From: Clostridiisalibacter paucivorans DSM 22131
GTDB lineage: Bacteria > Bacillota > Clostridia > Tissierellales > Clostridiisalibacteraceae
Direction of reading: 5' to 3'
Length of the DNA: 39,519 bases
NCBI RefSeq assembly: GCF_000620125.1
Contig: NZ_KK211077.1
Span: forward strand, 1-39,519
In this document: positions 8,780 to 15,938 of the stretch, one piece after another
Layout: each line of letters begins with the position of its first letter
How positions within the stretch are numbered: position 1 is the first letter of the stretch
Notes under the pieces: generated by a model
What the model was told of the DNA's origin: nothing
Database searches by the model: none
Seen by the model: only the letters and a program-made list of their open reading frames with translations
Position numbers and translations under genes: made by a program

Positions 8780-8839
8780 ACCGTTAAAAATACTACATAA
8801 TTTATGAAAGTTTTAAATGAGTTATGTATTTGAAACGGT
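8780..8839 (+). promoter_or_regulatory. Nested inverted repeat upstream of small membrane protein gene
   Basis: ACCGTT (8780-8785) pairs with AACGGT (8834-8839), AAATAC with GTATTT, and ACATAA (8795-8800) with TTATGT (8822-8827), giving a hairpin of roughly 16 pairs. A perfect ribosome binding site, AAAGGAGGTGA (8767-8777), lies just before it, yet no credible start codon follows at normal spacing. The next gene starts at 8849, after the hairpin. Folding could bring the distant ribosome binding site near that ATG, or the hairpin may bind a regulator. Confidence 0.4.
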
Positions 8840-8848
8840 AGGTTTAAT

Positions 8849-9169
8849 ATGTATACATTTTTTAATATTGTATTAATAGTTATTGCAATCCTATTTTTTA
8901 TAATGGGATATGTCTTTTTAACTGATAAAGAAGAGATTATTATGTGGAGTTACAATGACAAGTTAAAAAAGGTAAAAGATAAAGCAAAGTATAAAAAATA
9001 TCGGGGAAAGTACTCTATAGTGATGGGAACAATATTTCTATTAGTACCAGTATCTGTATATTTCATTGATGTTTTAGAGTTAAATAAAAAATTACTTTAT
9101 ATATGGTATGCTATCTTAGTAATTGTAATAGTGTCAAATATTGTTCAAGAAAAAAAGTATTTTAAATAA
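8849..9169 (+). CDS. Small three-helix membrane protein (possibly DUF3784-like)
   Basis: 106 residues. One transmembrane helix lies at about 5-24, followed by a charged cytoplasmic-type loop rich in lysine (about 25-55), then helices at about 57-75 and 83-99. The shape, with a helix, a soluble loop containing paired lysine and tyrosine residues, and two further helices, resembles the DUF3784 family, but I could not test this. No function can be assigned. It is the only plus-strand gene in the left half of the inserted element and diverges from the recombinase. Its ribosome binding site next to ATG is weak (GGTAGG) and a hairpin lies just upstream. An excision accessory role is conceivable only from its position. 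Confidence 0.65.
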   Translation: MYTFFNIVLIVIAILFFIMGYVFLTDKEEIIMWSYNDKLKKVKDKAKYKKYRGKYSIVMGTIFLLVPVSVYFIDVLELNKKLLYIWYAILVIVIVSNIVQEKKYFK

Positions 9170-9245
9170 GATTTTGTTCTGGACAACAAATTAATAACAG
9201 CACTGTGGACATTTTTGTTGCCAACACAATGGCTTTATTAATTGA

Positions 9246-9279
9246 AAAAACTCCTTACTAGTTTAAGCAAGGAGTTTTT
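9246..9279. terminator. Bidirectional rho-independent terminator
   Basis: AAAAAACTCCTT and AAGGAGTTTTT form the stem around an ACTAGTTTAAGC loop. It lies between the convergent small membrane protein gene and lipoprotein gene. Confidence 0.88.
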
Positions 9280-9299
9280 ATCTAATCTGCAAATAAGTA

Positions 9300-9890
9300 T
9301 TATTGACCTAAATTCATTAGATTTCCAGTGATAGCATTTCCTAATTCATTATCGGCTTTGATTAACCAAGAATCATCTTTTTTAACAAGATTTATGCTTA
9401 CAGTATTTGTAACCATAGGCACATCATCACTATTTACCTTTTCGAGAAGCTTATCTTCCATCATTGCTTCTATGTCGGTGCTGTTACCATCTTCACTTAA
9501 ACCTTCAGACATAGCTATTGAAAGGGACTCTTGCATTAGTTCACCTATTATTTTTGCTAAATCTGGAGCAGTTATTTCTGTATTAACAACTGCAGAATCT
9601 TCATTTACTTCTGAATCGATTATTTTGTATTCAATTTTACTAAACGCTTTTAAGAAAGCTTGACTGGATTTGCTCTCCTTATCTTCCATAAAGCTTTCTT
9701 TCATTTCTTTAATGCTACTATCCGTTTCGCCTTCTAGGTATTTTGTACCTTCTACTAAGTCGCCACTTTTATATAAATCTAGAAAAGCCTCTACAGTGCC
9801 TTCTGGAGTATTTGCTCCACTTCCACCGGAACATGCAACCATAGTAAATACTAAAACTAAACCTAATGCCAAACTTAATAATTTTCTCAC
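9300..9890 (-). CDS. Secreted lipoprotein with NTF2/DUF4878-like domain
   Basis: 196 residues with a classic lipoprotein signal. A basic start and hydrophobic run are followed by the lipobox MVAC, with C20 as the lipidated cysteine. A glycine/serine linker comes next. The mature part begins TPEGTVEAFLDLYKSGDL, the opening helix typical of NTF2-like/DUF4878 lipoproteins, and ends with a strand pattern around DDSWLIKADNELGNAI. This suggests a small extracytoplasmic ligand-binding or scaffold protein, without visible catalytic residues. It begins at GTG with GAGGGGG upstream. It is cargo of the inserted element, upstream of no obvious operon partner. The amidase gene starts about 950 bp away on the same strand and has its own terminator. 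Confidence 0.8.
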   Translation of the reverse strand: MRKLLSLALGLVLVFTMVACSGGSGANTPEGTVEAFLDLYKSGDLVEGTKYLEGETDSSIKEMKESFMEDKESKSSQAFLKAFSKIEYKIIDSEVNEDSAVVNTEITAPDLAKIIGELMQESLSIAMSEGLSEDGNSTDIEAMMEDKLLEKVNSDDVPMVTNTVSINLVKKDDSWLIKADNELGNAITGNLMNLGQ

Positions 9891-10024
9891 GATAAAGCCC
9901 CCTCTTTTAAAGTTATAAAATAGTATATGCTTATATGCAACTACCAGTTAATTATATTACATTGAGATAAAAAAAGGTGTAAAATATTGTCGAAAAGTAA
10001 AAATAAGTATTAGAGATGCATTCT

Positions 10025-10084
10025 AAAAATAGCACCTATTTTCTTACAAGAACAAAGTTCTAGTTGATAAATAGATGCTATTTT
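10025..10084. terminator. Long inverted repeat, probable terminator of the CwlD-like amidase gene
   Basis: On the minus strand AAAATAGCATCTATTT pairs with AAATAGGTGCTATTTT with one G-T pair. The loop contains a second small hairpin, AGAAC-ttt-GTTCT. It begins 18 bp after the amidase stop codon. The T-run at the 3' end is interrupted, so it may act as a cruciform or RNA-stability element rather than a strict terminator. Confidence 0.65.
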
Positions 10085-10102
10085 ATTAAATGACAGATTT
10101 TA

Positions 10103-10837
10103 TTATGCGTCCATTTGTTCTTCTTGTTTTGAATGATAATAATTCATAATCCCTTCAGCTAATGCTTGAGCACATTGCTCTTTGCCTTCTTCTGATGATA
10201 AAAATTCTAGGTCATTATTATTGCTCAGATAACCTAATTCAACCAGTACAGATGTAGCATTTGTATTTTTCAAAACATAAAGTTCTCCATCTTTTTCATA
10301 TCTTAAACCTCTGTTCTTAGTATATCCTATATTTGAAAGGCGATAATTTATTTCTTTTGCAAGGGCTTCATCTTCAGTATTTTCAAACCTACACCACACT
10401 TCAGTACCCTTGACATCACTGGATTCAGTAAAATCATTGGCGTGGATAGATAAAAAAAGGTCGGCATTAGCGTCATTAGAAATTTCACTTCTACCCATCA
10501 GTGATTCTATCTGGGTTGACCAAGGTATTTTATCCTTTTCACGAGTATATACTACTTTTACATCTTGCTCTTCTAATATTTTACCTAATTTTAGAGAGAT
10601 GTCTAAAACCAAATCTTTTTCATTTACTTCGTAGCTTTCATTTGCAGTACCAGGGTCATATCCACCATGGCCAGGGTCTATACAAATAGTAAAAATATAG
10701 TTAGGTGAACATTTTATAAACATAAAAGTAGACATAATAATGATTAATGTAAGGAAAGTAAATAGACGCCTACGTAAACGCCTCTTTCTTCTTCTTTCTC
10801 TTCTAATGGCCGTGAGACTTCTTCTAGAATGTATCAT
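10103..10837 (-). CDS. N-acetylmuramoyl-L-alanine amidase (Amidase_3, CwlD-like)
   Basis: 244 residues. A very basic N-terminus (about 5-24, mostly Arg/Lys) precedes one transmembrane helix (about 26-42), which anchors an extracytoplasmic Amidase_3 domain (about 50-235). Zinc ligands are visible: H57 in DPGHGG, E73 in NEKDL and H132 in SIHAN. The catalytic glutamate lies in LVELGYLSN. The size and single N-terminal anchor match CwlD, the amidase that prepares spore-cortex muramic-delta-lactam, but other anchored amidases look alike. The ribosome binding site AAAGGAG precedes ATG. The gene is cargo of the mobile element, an unusual place for a sporulation enzyme. A host copy of cwlD would show whether this is a second copy. 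Confidence 0.9.
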   Translation of the reverse strand: MIHSRRSLTAIRRERRRKRRLRRRLFTFLTLIIIMSTFMFIKCSPNYIFTICIDPGHGGYDPGTANESYEVNEKDLVLDISLKLGKILEEQDVKVVYTREKDKIPWSTQIESLMGRSEISNDANADLFLSIHANDFTESSDVKGTEVWCRFENTEDEALAKEINYRLSNIGYTKNRGLRYEKDGELYVLKNTNATSVLVELGYLSNNNDLEFLSSEEGKEQCAQALAEGIMNYYHSKQEEQMDA

Positions 10838-11011
10838 TTGACAAACTCCTTTTAATTAATTTTTAAATGGACATGTCTATATGCATAAATTGATTTATAA
10901 TATGTGACAATCTATTATAAAAATCCACATTATATTCAATTATACTACATAAAATTATAGATACATAGTAATTTTTTACCATTAAATATTTGTTAAATAT
11001 ATTTATATATA

Positions 11012-11305
11012 TTATTTAGATTTCAATAGGGAGTTTATGATTAATACATTGATTATAGAAATGATAACTAATCCTATACCAAACATAACGGTAAATCCAG
11101 CACCGACAGGATCTGGATATGACAATCCATAAGGTACAATAGTAGCTCCTACTATTAAAGCAATAACGATTATAGGTAGTATATTTTTCAAGAAGAAACT
11201 ATTGACATCCTTTTTGTGAAAAAAATAGACTAATCCACTTGTTATGCCAATAGTACCAATTATATATAAAGCAACAATAGATATACCTTTCATTTGTGTA
11301 GTCAT
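11012..11305 (-). CDS. Small hydrophobic membrane protein
   Basis: 97 residues with three predicted transmembrane helices (about 7-28, 41-60 and 70-92) and short loops. The loop around 59-68 carries YGLSYPDP. The gene has a good ribosome binding site (AAAGGAGG, 6 bases before ATG) and ends in a basic tail. I do not recognise the family. It follows the stalk-domain gene by about 60 bp on the same strand and is probably cotranscribed with it, so the two may form a membrane-associated pair within the inserted element. Confidence 0.7.
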   Translation of the reverse strand: MTTQMKGISIVALYIIGTIGITSGLVYFFHKKDVNSFFLKNILPIIVIALIVGATIVPYGLSYPDPVGAGFTVMFGIGLVIISIINVLIINSLLKSK

Positions 11306-11366
11306 CTTTTACCTCCTTTATTGTGTAATTCTAAATTTAGTAATATTTATCATGTATCCTAAGATA

Positions 11367-11903
11367 TTAGTTTTTTATATAATCTGATGCATCTTTATGT
11401 TCAGAAGAATTAATATGTTTTGAGTTATATATTTCAACAGCCTTTTTTATAGCATCAGTAGACATATGTGGAAGATATTCTTCAATGTATTTCCAGTTAC
11501 CTGTTTTTTGTACAATATCTAAAGCTTTCATGTCCACTTCATTTTGATTACCAGTAGTTGAAATTGTATTATCATTAGTATATCCATTCATAGTTAAATG
11601 AACTGAATTATCTTCATTATTCCATTTCACATTAAATTGCATATACTCTAACATTTCCCTCATAGGGGCATATAATAGTATCTCAGAATCTTCATTTTTT
11701 TTAATGGCAACTAATGGATTTTCTAAAGATATTTCTTCTTCATAAAAGTACACTTTAGAGCTATTGAAGATTGCTGATTCTATTTTTTCCGATGGAGAGG
11801 CATAAGATACCTCTGAAGTTCTTGAAATCCCCCAGAATATTGATGACCCTACTGTGCCAATCAACAGTCCTAAAATTAAACTTTTAATATGAAATTTTGT
11901 CAT
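11367..11903 (-). CDS. Membrane-anchored protein with copper-amine-oxidase-N-like stalk domain
   Basis: About 178 residues. One N-terminal hydrophobic segment (about 7-24) acts as a signal or anchor. Residues about 55-105 resemble the bacterial stalk domain annotated as copper amine oxidase N-terminal domain, with the pattern VYFYEEEISLENPLVAI, then APMREMLEYM and VKWNNEDNSVHLTM. A Ser/Thr/Asn linker and a helical tail follow. These domains are extracytoplasmic and often wall-associated in Clostridia, without enzyme activity. Three starts compete: TTG 11912, ATG 11909 and ATG 11903. AGGAG lies only 3 bases before 11909 but 9 before 11903, so the last is preferred. It is cargo of the mobile element. 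Confidence 0.72.
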   Translation of the reverse strand: MTKFHIKSLILGLLIGTVGSSIFWGISRTSEVSYASPSEKIESAIFNSSKVYFYEEEISLENPLVAIKKNEDSEILLYAPMREMLEYMQFNVKWNNEDNSVHLTMNGYTNDNTISTTGNQNEVDMKALDIVQKTGNWKYIEEYLPHMSTDAIKKAVEIYNSKHINSSEHKDASDYIKN

Positions 11904-12181
11904 TTGCATCAACTCCTATATTTTATAGACAAATTATATTAAATAGTTTAGGTCATGTCAATTTTTATCAATAGATTTATTTTATGACATAAAATATAGA
12001 TGATAAATACATATAAATAGAATATATAACATTACACAAACGAAGGGTTTTACAACTATTTTACAAAAATCATACAACTTTACCATAGATATAAAGTATA
12101 ATAGAAATGTAGAAAAAGATAGAATTTACGCTATAAATTTGCTATAGTGTATACATAGGATTATACAAATAGAGGTGCTAT

Positions 12182-13690
12182 ATGAAAATAAAAATAATTA
12201 GTGGAATTTTTTTTATTATTTTTCTAATGGGAATAGGTCAATCGGTTTTTGCAGATGGAGATTTTGATATAGGTGATACAGCAAAATGTAGTGCAGATGT
12301 GTTGAATATTAGAGATAAGCCATCAACTATGGCTAATCGTGTGGGAAAATTAAAAGAAGGAGAACGTGTTACTATAAAATCAGGGCCTATTTCTAAGGAT
12401 GGATATCTCTGGTATGAAATAAACAGCGGATGGGTAGTAGGAAAATATTTAGAATTAGATGCAAAGCAATCACAATTTAAGTATGCTTTTGTTGATGTCG
12501 ATTCTAAGTTGATGTTGAGAAGTAAGCCTAGTGTTCAAAGCAAGATTTTAAGTAGGTTAAATAATGGGACAAGGGTTCAAATTTTAGATGAAAGTGTTTT
12601 ATCAAAATCTCATGATTGGATAAAGGTTAATGCTGAAGGAAGTATTGGATATGTGTCAAAAGAGTATTTAAAATTTGAAGGTCAGTTATCTCAGAGGAAA
12701 GAGTCTTTAGAAGAAAAAATACCTAATAATACTCAAAGTATATCTAAAGGTATAGTTGAAGTTAAGGATATTCAGTTTAAACCAAATAAAGATCGTATAT
12801 CAGAGATTGAGATTATAACATCTAACAAGGCAAATTATGAAAAACATATCTTAGAACAAGCTGATAAGAGATTAAAACGTATTGTATTAGATTTAAAGGG
12901 AAGTGAAATTAAAGGTATTATTGACGAAGATTTTGATGGATATCCTGTTGATAAGATTTGGGTAGGCCCATTAAGTGGTAAAAAAGATGTGGTTAGGGTA
13001 GTTGTGACATTAAATCAAGATAAAGATTTTCACATTAATGAGCTAGAGGATAAATATGGGTTACAAATAAACTTTGAAAAAGACAAGAACAGTGGTAAAA
13101 CTATTGTTGTGGATCCTGGACATGGTGGAGATAATAATAAACTTTATAATGGACGCATAGGTGACAGTGGCAGTATATCTCCTTTTACAAATACAAAGGA
13201 AAAGGATTTGGCATTAACTGTTTCATTAAAATTGAGGGAAGTACTAAAGAGTAGAGGCTATAATGTTGTAATGACTAGGGAAAAGGATGAATACATAGAT
13301 CTGTATAAACGATCAGATATTGCCAATGCGGCCAATGCAGATGCATTTGTAAGTATACATTTTAATAGTACTGAGAATATTAGTAGTGCTACAGGGATTG
13401 AAACACTTTATTGTCCAAGTAACAAAAAGACTCAAACCAACCCAAAGGATCAATATGCCTTTGCGAAGATTATGCAGGATACATTGGCCAGTGGGGTAAA
13501 TAGAAAGAATAGAGGACTGTTGAATAAACCGGGGTATGTTGTAGTAAGAGAACCTAATATGCCATCGGTATTAATGGAATTAGGATTTTTGACTAATAAA
13601 GAAGAGGAAAGATTAGTTAGGACAAAGGATTATCAAAATAGGGCTGTTAAAGCAATTGCAGATGGATTGGACAAATATTTTTCTCAATGA
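12182..13690 (+). CDS. Secreted SH3b-AMIN-Amidase_3 N-acetylmuramoyl-L-alanine amidase
   Basis: 502 residues. A Sec signal peptide (about 1-24, ending VFA-DG) is followed by two bacterial SH3 domains (about 35-92 and 102-165), an AMIN-like domain (about 190-300, beginning VEVKDIQFKPN) and an Amidase_3 catalytic domain (about 308-500). Catalytic markers are DPGHGG, the glutamate in TKEKDLAL, the SIHFNS histidine and LMELGFLTN. The enzyme should cut the bond between N-acetylmuramic acid and L-alanine in peptidoglycan, with SH3 and AMIN domains placing it in the wall. GAGGTG lies 6 bases before ATG. The gene is the rightmost cargo of the inserted element and faces the opposite way from the CwlD-like gene. 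A strong terminator follows it. Confidence 0.95.
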   Translation: MKIKIISGIFFIIFLMGIGQSVFADGDFDIGDTAKCSADVLNIRDKPSTMANRVGKLKEGERVTIKSGPISKDGYLWYEINSGWVVGKYLELDAKQSQFKYAFVDVDSKLMLRSKPSVQSKILSRLNNGTRVQILDESVLSKSHDWIKVNAEGSIGYVSKEYLKFEGQLSQRKESLEEKIPNNTQSISKGIVEVKDIQFKPNKDRISEIEIITSNKANYEKHILEQADKRLKRIVLDLKGSEIKGIIDEDFDGYPVDKIWVGPLSGKKDVVRVVVTLNQDKDFHINELEDKYGLQINFEKDKNSGKTIVVDPGHGGDNNKLYNGRIGDSGSISPFTNTKEKDLALTVSLKLREVLKSRGYNVVMTREKDEYIDLYKRSDIANAANADAFVSIHFNSTENISSATGIETLYCPSNKKTQTNPKDQYAFAKIMQDTLASGVNRKNRGLLNKPGYVVVREPNMPSVLMELGFLTNKEEERLVRTKDYQNRAVKAIADGLDKYFSQ

Positions 13691-13718
13691 CTTTTAGATT
13701 GATTTTATAAGGTAAGAT

Positions 13719-13755
13719 AAAAAGCTGTAGGGAGGTGCCTTCCTACAGCTTTTTT
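13719..13755 (+). terminator. Rho-independent terminator after SH3-amidase
   Basis: AAAAAGCTGTAGG and CCTACAGCTTTTTT form a 13-bp stem around GAGGTGCCTT, with a T-run at the 3' side. Confidence 0.92.
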
Positions 13756-13929
13756 AGTATGCCTATGACGGAAGCAGTTTTGTATTATGTTTTAAAATAT
13801 AAAAAGTAAGAAAATGGTATAAAAAAGTTTGAAATTATAAAAAATGGGTAAAATATCTAGTAAGAAAATCAAATGAGAGTAAAAAATATAAAGAAATAAT
13901 CATAACTAATTATAGATAACAGTATTGCT

Positions 13930-13968
13930 TTTATCGTCTACCTATCACCCCCTTAGGTAGGCGATAAA
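13930..13968. repeat. 14-bp inverted repeat near attR
   Basis: TTTATCGTCTACCT (13930-13943) and AGGTAGGCGATAAA (13955-13968) pair along 14 bp with a single G-T pair, around an 11-base loop. It lies inside the element, 48 bp from the right attachment core. There is no T-run on either strand, which argues against an ordinary terminator. A binding site for an excision or regulatory protein is possible. The rest of 13756-13996 is AT-rich and holds no gene. Confidence 0.6.
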
Positions 13969-13994
13969 TATATGTATAAATCTAAAATATGAGT

Positions 13995-14045
13995 TTTTAC
14001 GAATAACAATTCATAGCTTTATATATAGCATTTGTAAAACCTTGA
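13995..14045 (-). other. attR: right junction of the serine-recombinase element
   Basis: Core GCTTTAT (14016-14022) matches attL. The element arm TTTTACGAAT (13995-14004) is the reverse complement of the attL arm at 6974-6983. Beyond 14022 lies the host gene (...FTNAIYKAM). After the core the element adds only NCYS and a stop to the truncated host protein. Confidence 0.88.
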
Positions 14046-14752
14046 ATTGCTTCTGGATTTTCATCCATGAATTTTTTTGTTGCGGAATAGCATGTATATG
14101 GAAGATAGCCTCCTTCCTTTCCTATTGATGCCAATATATGAGCCTTGCCTTCACGTTCAAGGGAAGATGCTACTGGTTCAAATAAAGTAACGTAGTCTCC
14201 TTCTCCGCCAGTGAAAGCGCCTGCCATAACGGCAAATTGTATATCTGTTCTGACAGTCAAATCTTTACCTGGTATTAGTCCATTTTTCTTAAGGACATAC
14301 TCCAATGTCATTTCAGGCATGCCACCTTTTCTACCGCCTATTATAGTTTTTCCCTTCAGTTTATCAAAGGTGAAGTTTGGATCAGGTTCTCTACCTACTA
14401 AGAAGGAACCATCTTTTTGTGTTAATTGAGCAAAATTGATAGCATAATTTTCCCTTCCTTGGTTAAATACATATACAGATGCTTCTGGTCCCATAAACCC
14501 TATATCTGCTTGACCACTTAGTAGTGCAGTCATAGATTTATCGGCACCTTTACCATTGGTTAATTCTACATTTATACCTTCTTCTTCAAAGAATCCTTGA
14601 GTTATAGCTACATATTGAGGGGCATAGAATACAGAGTGGGTTACCTCAACTAATCTTATATTTGTCAATTTGTCATTTTCACATCCTGTAAAGAATATGC
14701 CCACAATAAGTAATATAGCTAAGACTATAGAAATAAGTTTTGTTTTATACAT
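13997..14752 (-). pseudogene. 5' part of interrupted ABC-transporter substrate-binding lipoprotein gene
   Basis: The frame encodes 251 residues, 247 of them host-derived. It has a lipoprotein signal with lipobox FTGC (C24) and an NMT1/SsuA-type binding fold. Typical stretches are FYAPQYVAITQGFFEEEGINVEL-like sequence near 43-65, GQADIGFMGPE, and FDKLKGKTIIGGRKGGMP. The family delivers thiamine precursors, sulfonates, nitrate or related small molecules to an ABC importer. Insertion of the element replaces the last 87 codons with NCYS-stop. The missing C-terminal lobe helps form the hinge and ligand cleft, so the product is probably inactive. The start is ATG 14752 with CGGAGGG upstream. No permease or ATPase genes are adjacent. 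Excision would restore a 334-residue protein. Confidence 0.93.
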
Positions 14753-14898
14753 TGAAATCCCTCCGTAAAGTAGTTTTATAGTATTATATTCACGTCAAAT
14801 AAAAGGGTTACTGATGATAAAATATAACTATTTTGTTATAATAATAATATATGTGAAAATTACATAGAATTGGCCTGAAAGGAGACCATATATCATAA

Positions 14899-15432
14899 AT
14901 GAACATACCAAATACATTGACTATAATTAGATTCTTCCTTATACCTGTATTTTTATATGTATTTTATTCCAATATAGAGAACAATGTACTTTATGGCACA
15001 TATATTTTTCTGTTGGCTGGAGTAACTGATATTTTAGATGGATATATAGCCAGAAAATATGATTTGATTACTAAATGGGGAATAATTCTAGATCCTTTGG
15101 CAGATAAACTTATGTTACTGGTAGTGTTGATAGGATTTACTAGTAAGGGATATTTACCTATTTTTGTAATATTAATTGTAGGAATAAAGGAGATATTAAT
15201 GATAGCAGGAGGTATATTTTTATATTACTTTATGGACAAGACAGTAATACCTGCAAATAAGTTTGGGAAGATAGCCACTGTTAGTTTTTATGTAGCCATA
15301 TTTTCTGTGGCACTTAAGATTAGTGATACAGTTAGTTTTATATCTGTAGGTATTGCTATTACGTTGACATTGATAGCATTTATTAATTATTTTATGGGAT
15401 TTGAATCTATAAAAAACAATAGGGTTAAATAA
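14899..15432 (+). CDS. pgsA: CDP-diacylglycerol-glycerol-3-phosphate 3-phosphatidyltransferase
   Basis: 177 residues with about five transmembrane helices. The CDP-alcohol phosphotransferase signature DGx2ARx8Gx3Dx3D is complete: DILDGYIARKYDL, then KWGIILDPLADK (about 45-70). The N-terminus MNIPNTLTIIRFFLIPVF is characteristic of PgsA. The enzyme makes phosphatidylglycerophosphate, the committed step to phosphatidylglycerol and cardiolipin, at the membrane. The start is fixed by a stop codon immediately upstream in frame. The likely ribosome binding site AAAGGAG is about 14 bases away, longer than usual. The gene stands alone between the disrupted transporter gene and the valS leader. Confidence 0.95.
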   Translation: MNIPNTLTIIRFFLIPVFLYVFYSNIENNVLYGTYIFLLAGVTDILDGYIARKYDLITKWGIILDPLADKLMLLVVLIGFTSKGYLPIFVILIVGIKEILMIAGGIFLYYFMDKTVIPANKFGKIATVSFYVAIFSVALKISDTVSFISVGIAITLTLIAFINYFMGFESIKNNRVK

Positions 15433-15433
15433 G

Positions 15434-15463
15434 TTGACAAAGATAGCAAATAATATGTATAAT
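15434..15463 (+). promoter_or_regulatory. Sigma-A promoter of valS
   Basis: A perfect TTGACA (15434-15439) and a perfect TATAAT (15458-15463) are separated by 18 bp. The T-box leader follows directly. Confidence 0.88.
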
Positions 15464-15481
15464 GATAAATAATTAAATAAT

Positions 15482-15740
15482 CCTATATGCTGAGAAAGAG
15501 AGGAGTAAATAAAATATCTTTAAGAGAGCAGGAGTCCATGGGCTGAGAGACCCTGTAGATAAATTTTATTGAAGGTAGCTCTGGAGCATTTAAGCTGAAT
15601 ATAGTAGTAGGCTTAAACGATTGAGATTCGTTAAATCTATTTGTGAGAGTTAAAGGTGTTAGTTTTACACCTTTAAAAGTAAGGTGGTACCGCGAGAGAA
15701 CTTCGTCCTTATATTGGGATGGAGTTTATTTTTATTTTTG
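15482..15740 (+). promoter_or_regulatory. T-box riboswitch (tRNA-Val) of valS
   Basis: The leader has a Stem I with the AGAGAGGAGTA bulge motif and a probable specifier codon GTA (valine) at 15575-15577, in GAAGGTAGC. The invariant T-box AAGGTGGTACCGCG lies at 15681-15694. The terminator alternative AACTTCGTCC/GGATGGAGTT (15699-15726) is followed by a T-rich run. Uncharged tRNA-Val should pair with the specifier and T-box, favour the antiterminator and allow valS transcription. The GTA specifier agrees with the downstream synthetase. Confidence 0.95.
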
Positions 15741-15744
15741 GGGA

Positions 15745-15924
15745 GTGATTGTCATTTATCAGTTTTCCTTAATATTATTTGCCATAGGTACTCTATTGTT
15801 AATAGGGGGAGATAAGCTATATAAAAAAGGTAAGATAACTACGTTAAAGCACTTGCTTATAGTTAAACTTTCAGGATTGTTTTTGTGCATAATAGCATTG
15901 TTGTTGATGATATATTTCAAATGA
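15745..15924 (+). CDS. Small membrane protein between T-box and valS
   Basis: About 60 residues: two hydrophobic helices (about 5-20 and 39-58) separated by a basic loop ([14 protein letters not shown]). The frame is open further upstream, but that part lies inside the T-box and its terminator, so it is not coding. The GTG at 15745 touches GGGGAG without proper spacing, so the true start is uncertain. The stop is 14 bp before valS, with which it would be cotranscribed under T-box control. I do not recognise the family. It may be a real but poorly translated small gene. Confidence 0.45.
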   Translation: MIVIYQFSLILFAIGTLLLIGGDKLYKKGKITTLKHLLIVKLSGLFLCIIALLLMIYFK

Positions 15925-15938
15925 TATGGAGGGATAAA

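Larger units (their letters stand above)
6955..14022. mobile_element. 7.06-kb large-serine-recombinase element inserted in a substrate-binding protein gene
   Basis: Both ends carry the 7-bp core GCTTTAT (6955-6961 and 14016-14022), 7,061 bp apart. The outer flanks are two halves of one gene in matching orientation and reading frame. The inner flanks, joined at the core, give a 50-bp palindromic site (TTTTACGAAT-N7-CATAG-ATAAAG-CTATG-N7-ATTCGTAAAA), symmetric at 18 of 25 paired positions. This is what serine integrase attP sites look like. The recombinase gene is at the left end, as usual. Cargo is a small membrane protein, a lipoprotein, a CwlD-like amidase, a second small membrane protein, a stalk-domain protein and an SH3-amidase. 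No phage structural, replication or conjugation genes and no recognisable excision factor are visible. Confidence 0.92.

Noticed and set aside
8767-8800. Leader peptide GTG AAC ACC GTT... before the small membrane gene
   Set aside because: The GTG overlaps the ribosome binding site itself, leaving no spacing, and the frame is only eight codons.
9232-9242. ATGGCTTTAT, a 10-base match to attL host/core sequence inside the element
   Set aside because: It lacks the palindromic arms and flanks no split gene. A chance match is likely in AT-rich DNA.
12074-12102. Promoter of the SH3-amidase (TATAAT at 12097)
   Set aside because: The -35 region (ACAACT) is a poor match, so I did not list it as a feature.
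6955-14022. Prophage
   Set aside because: No capsid, portal, terminase, tail or replication gene is visible. Amidases alone do not show a phage origin.
15643-15744. Longer start for the small frame before valS
   Set aside because: This part lies in the T-box antiterminator and terminator, so it is a structured leader and not coding.
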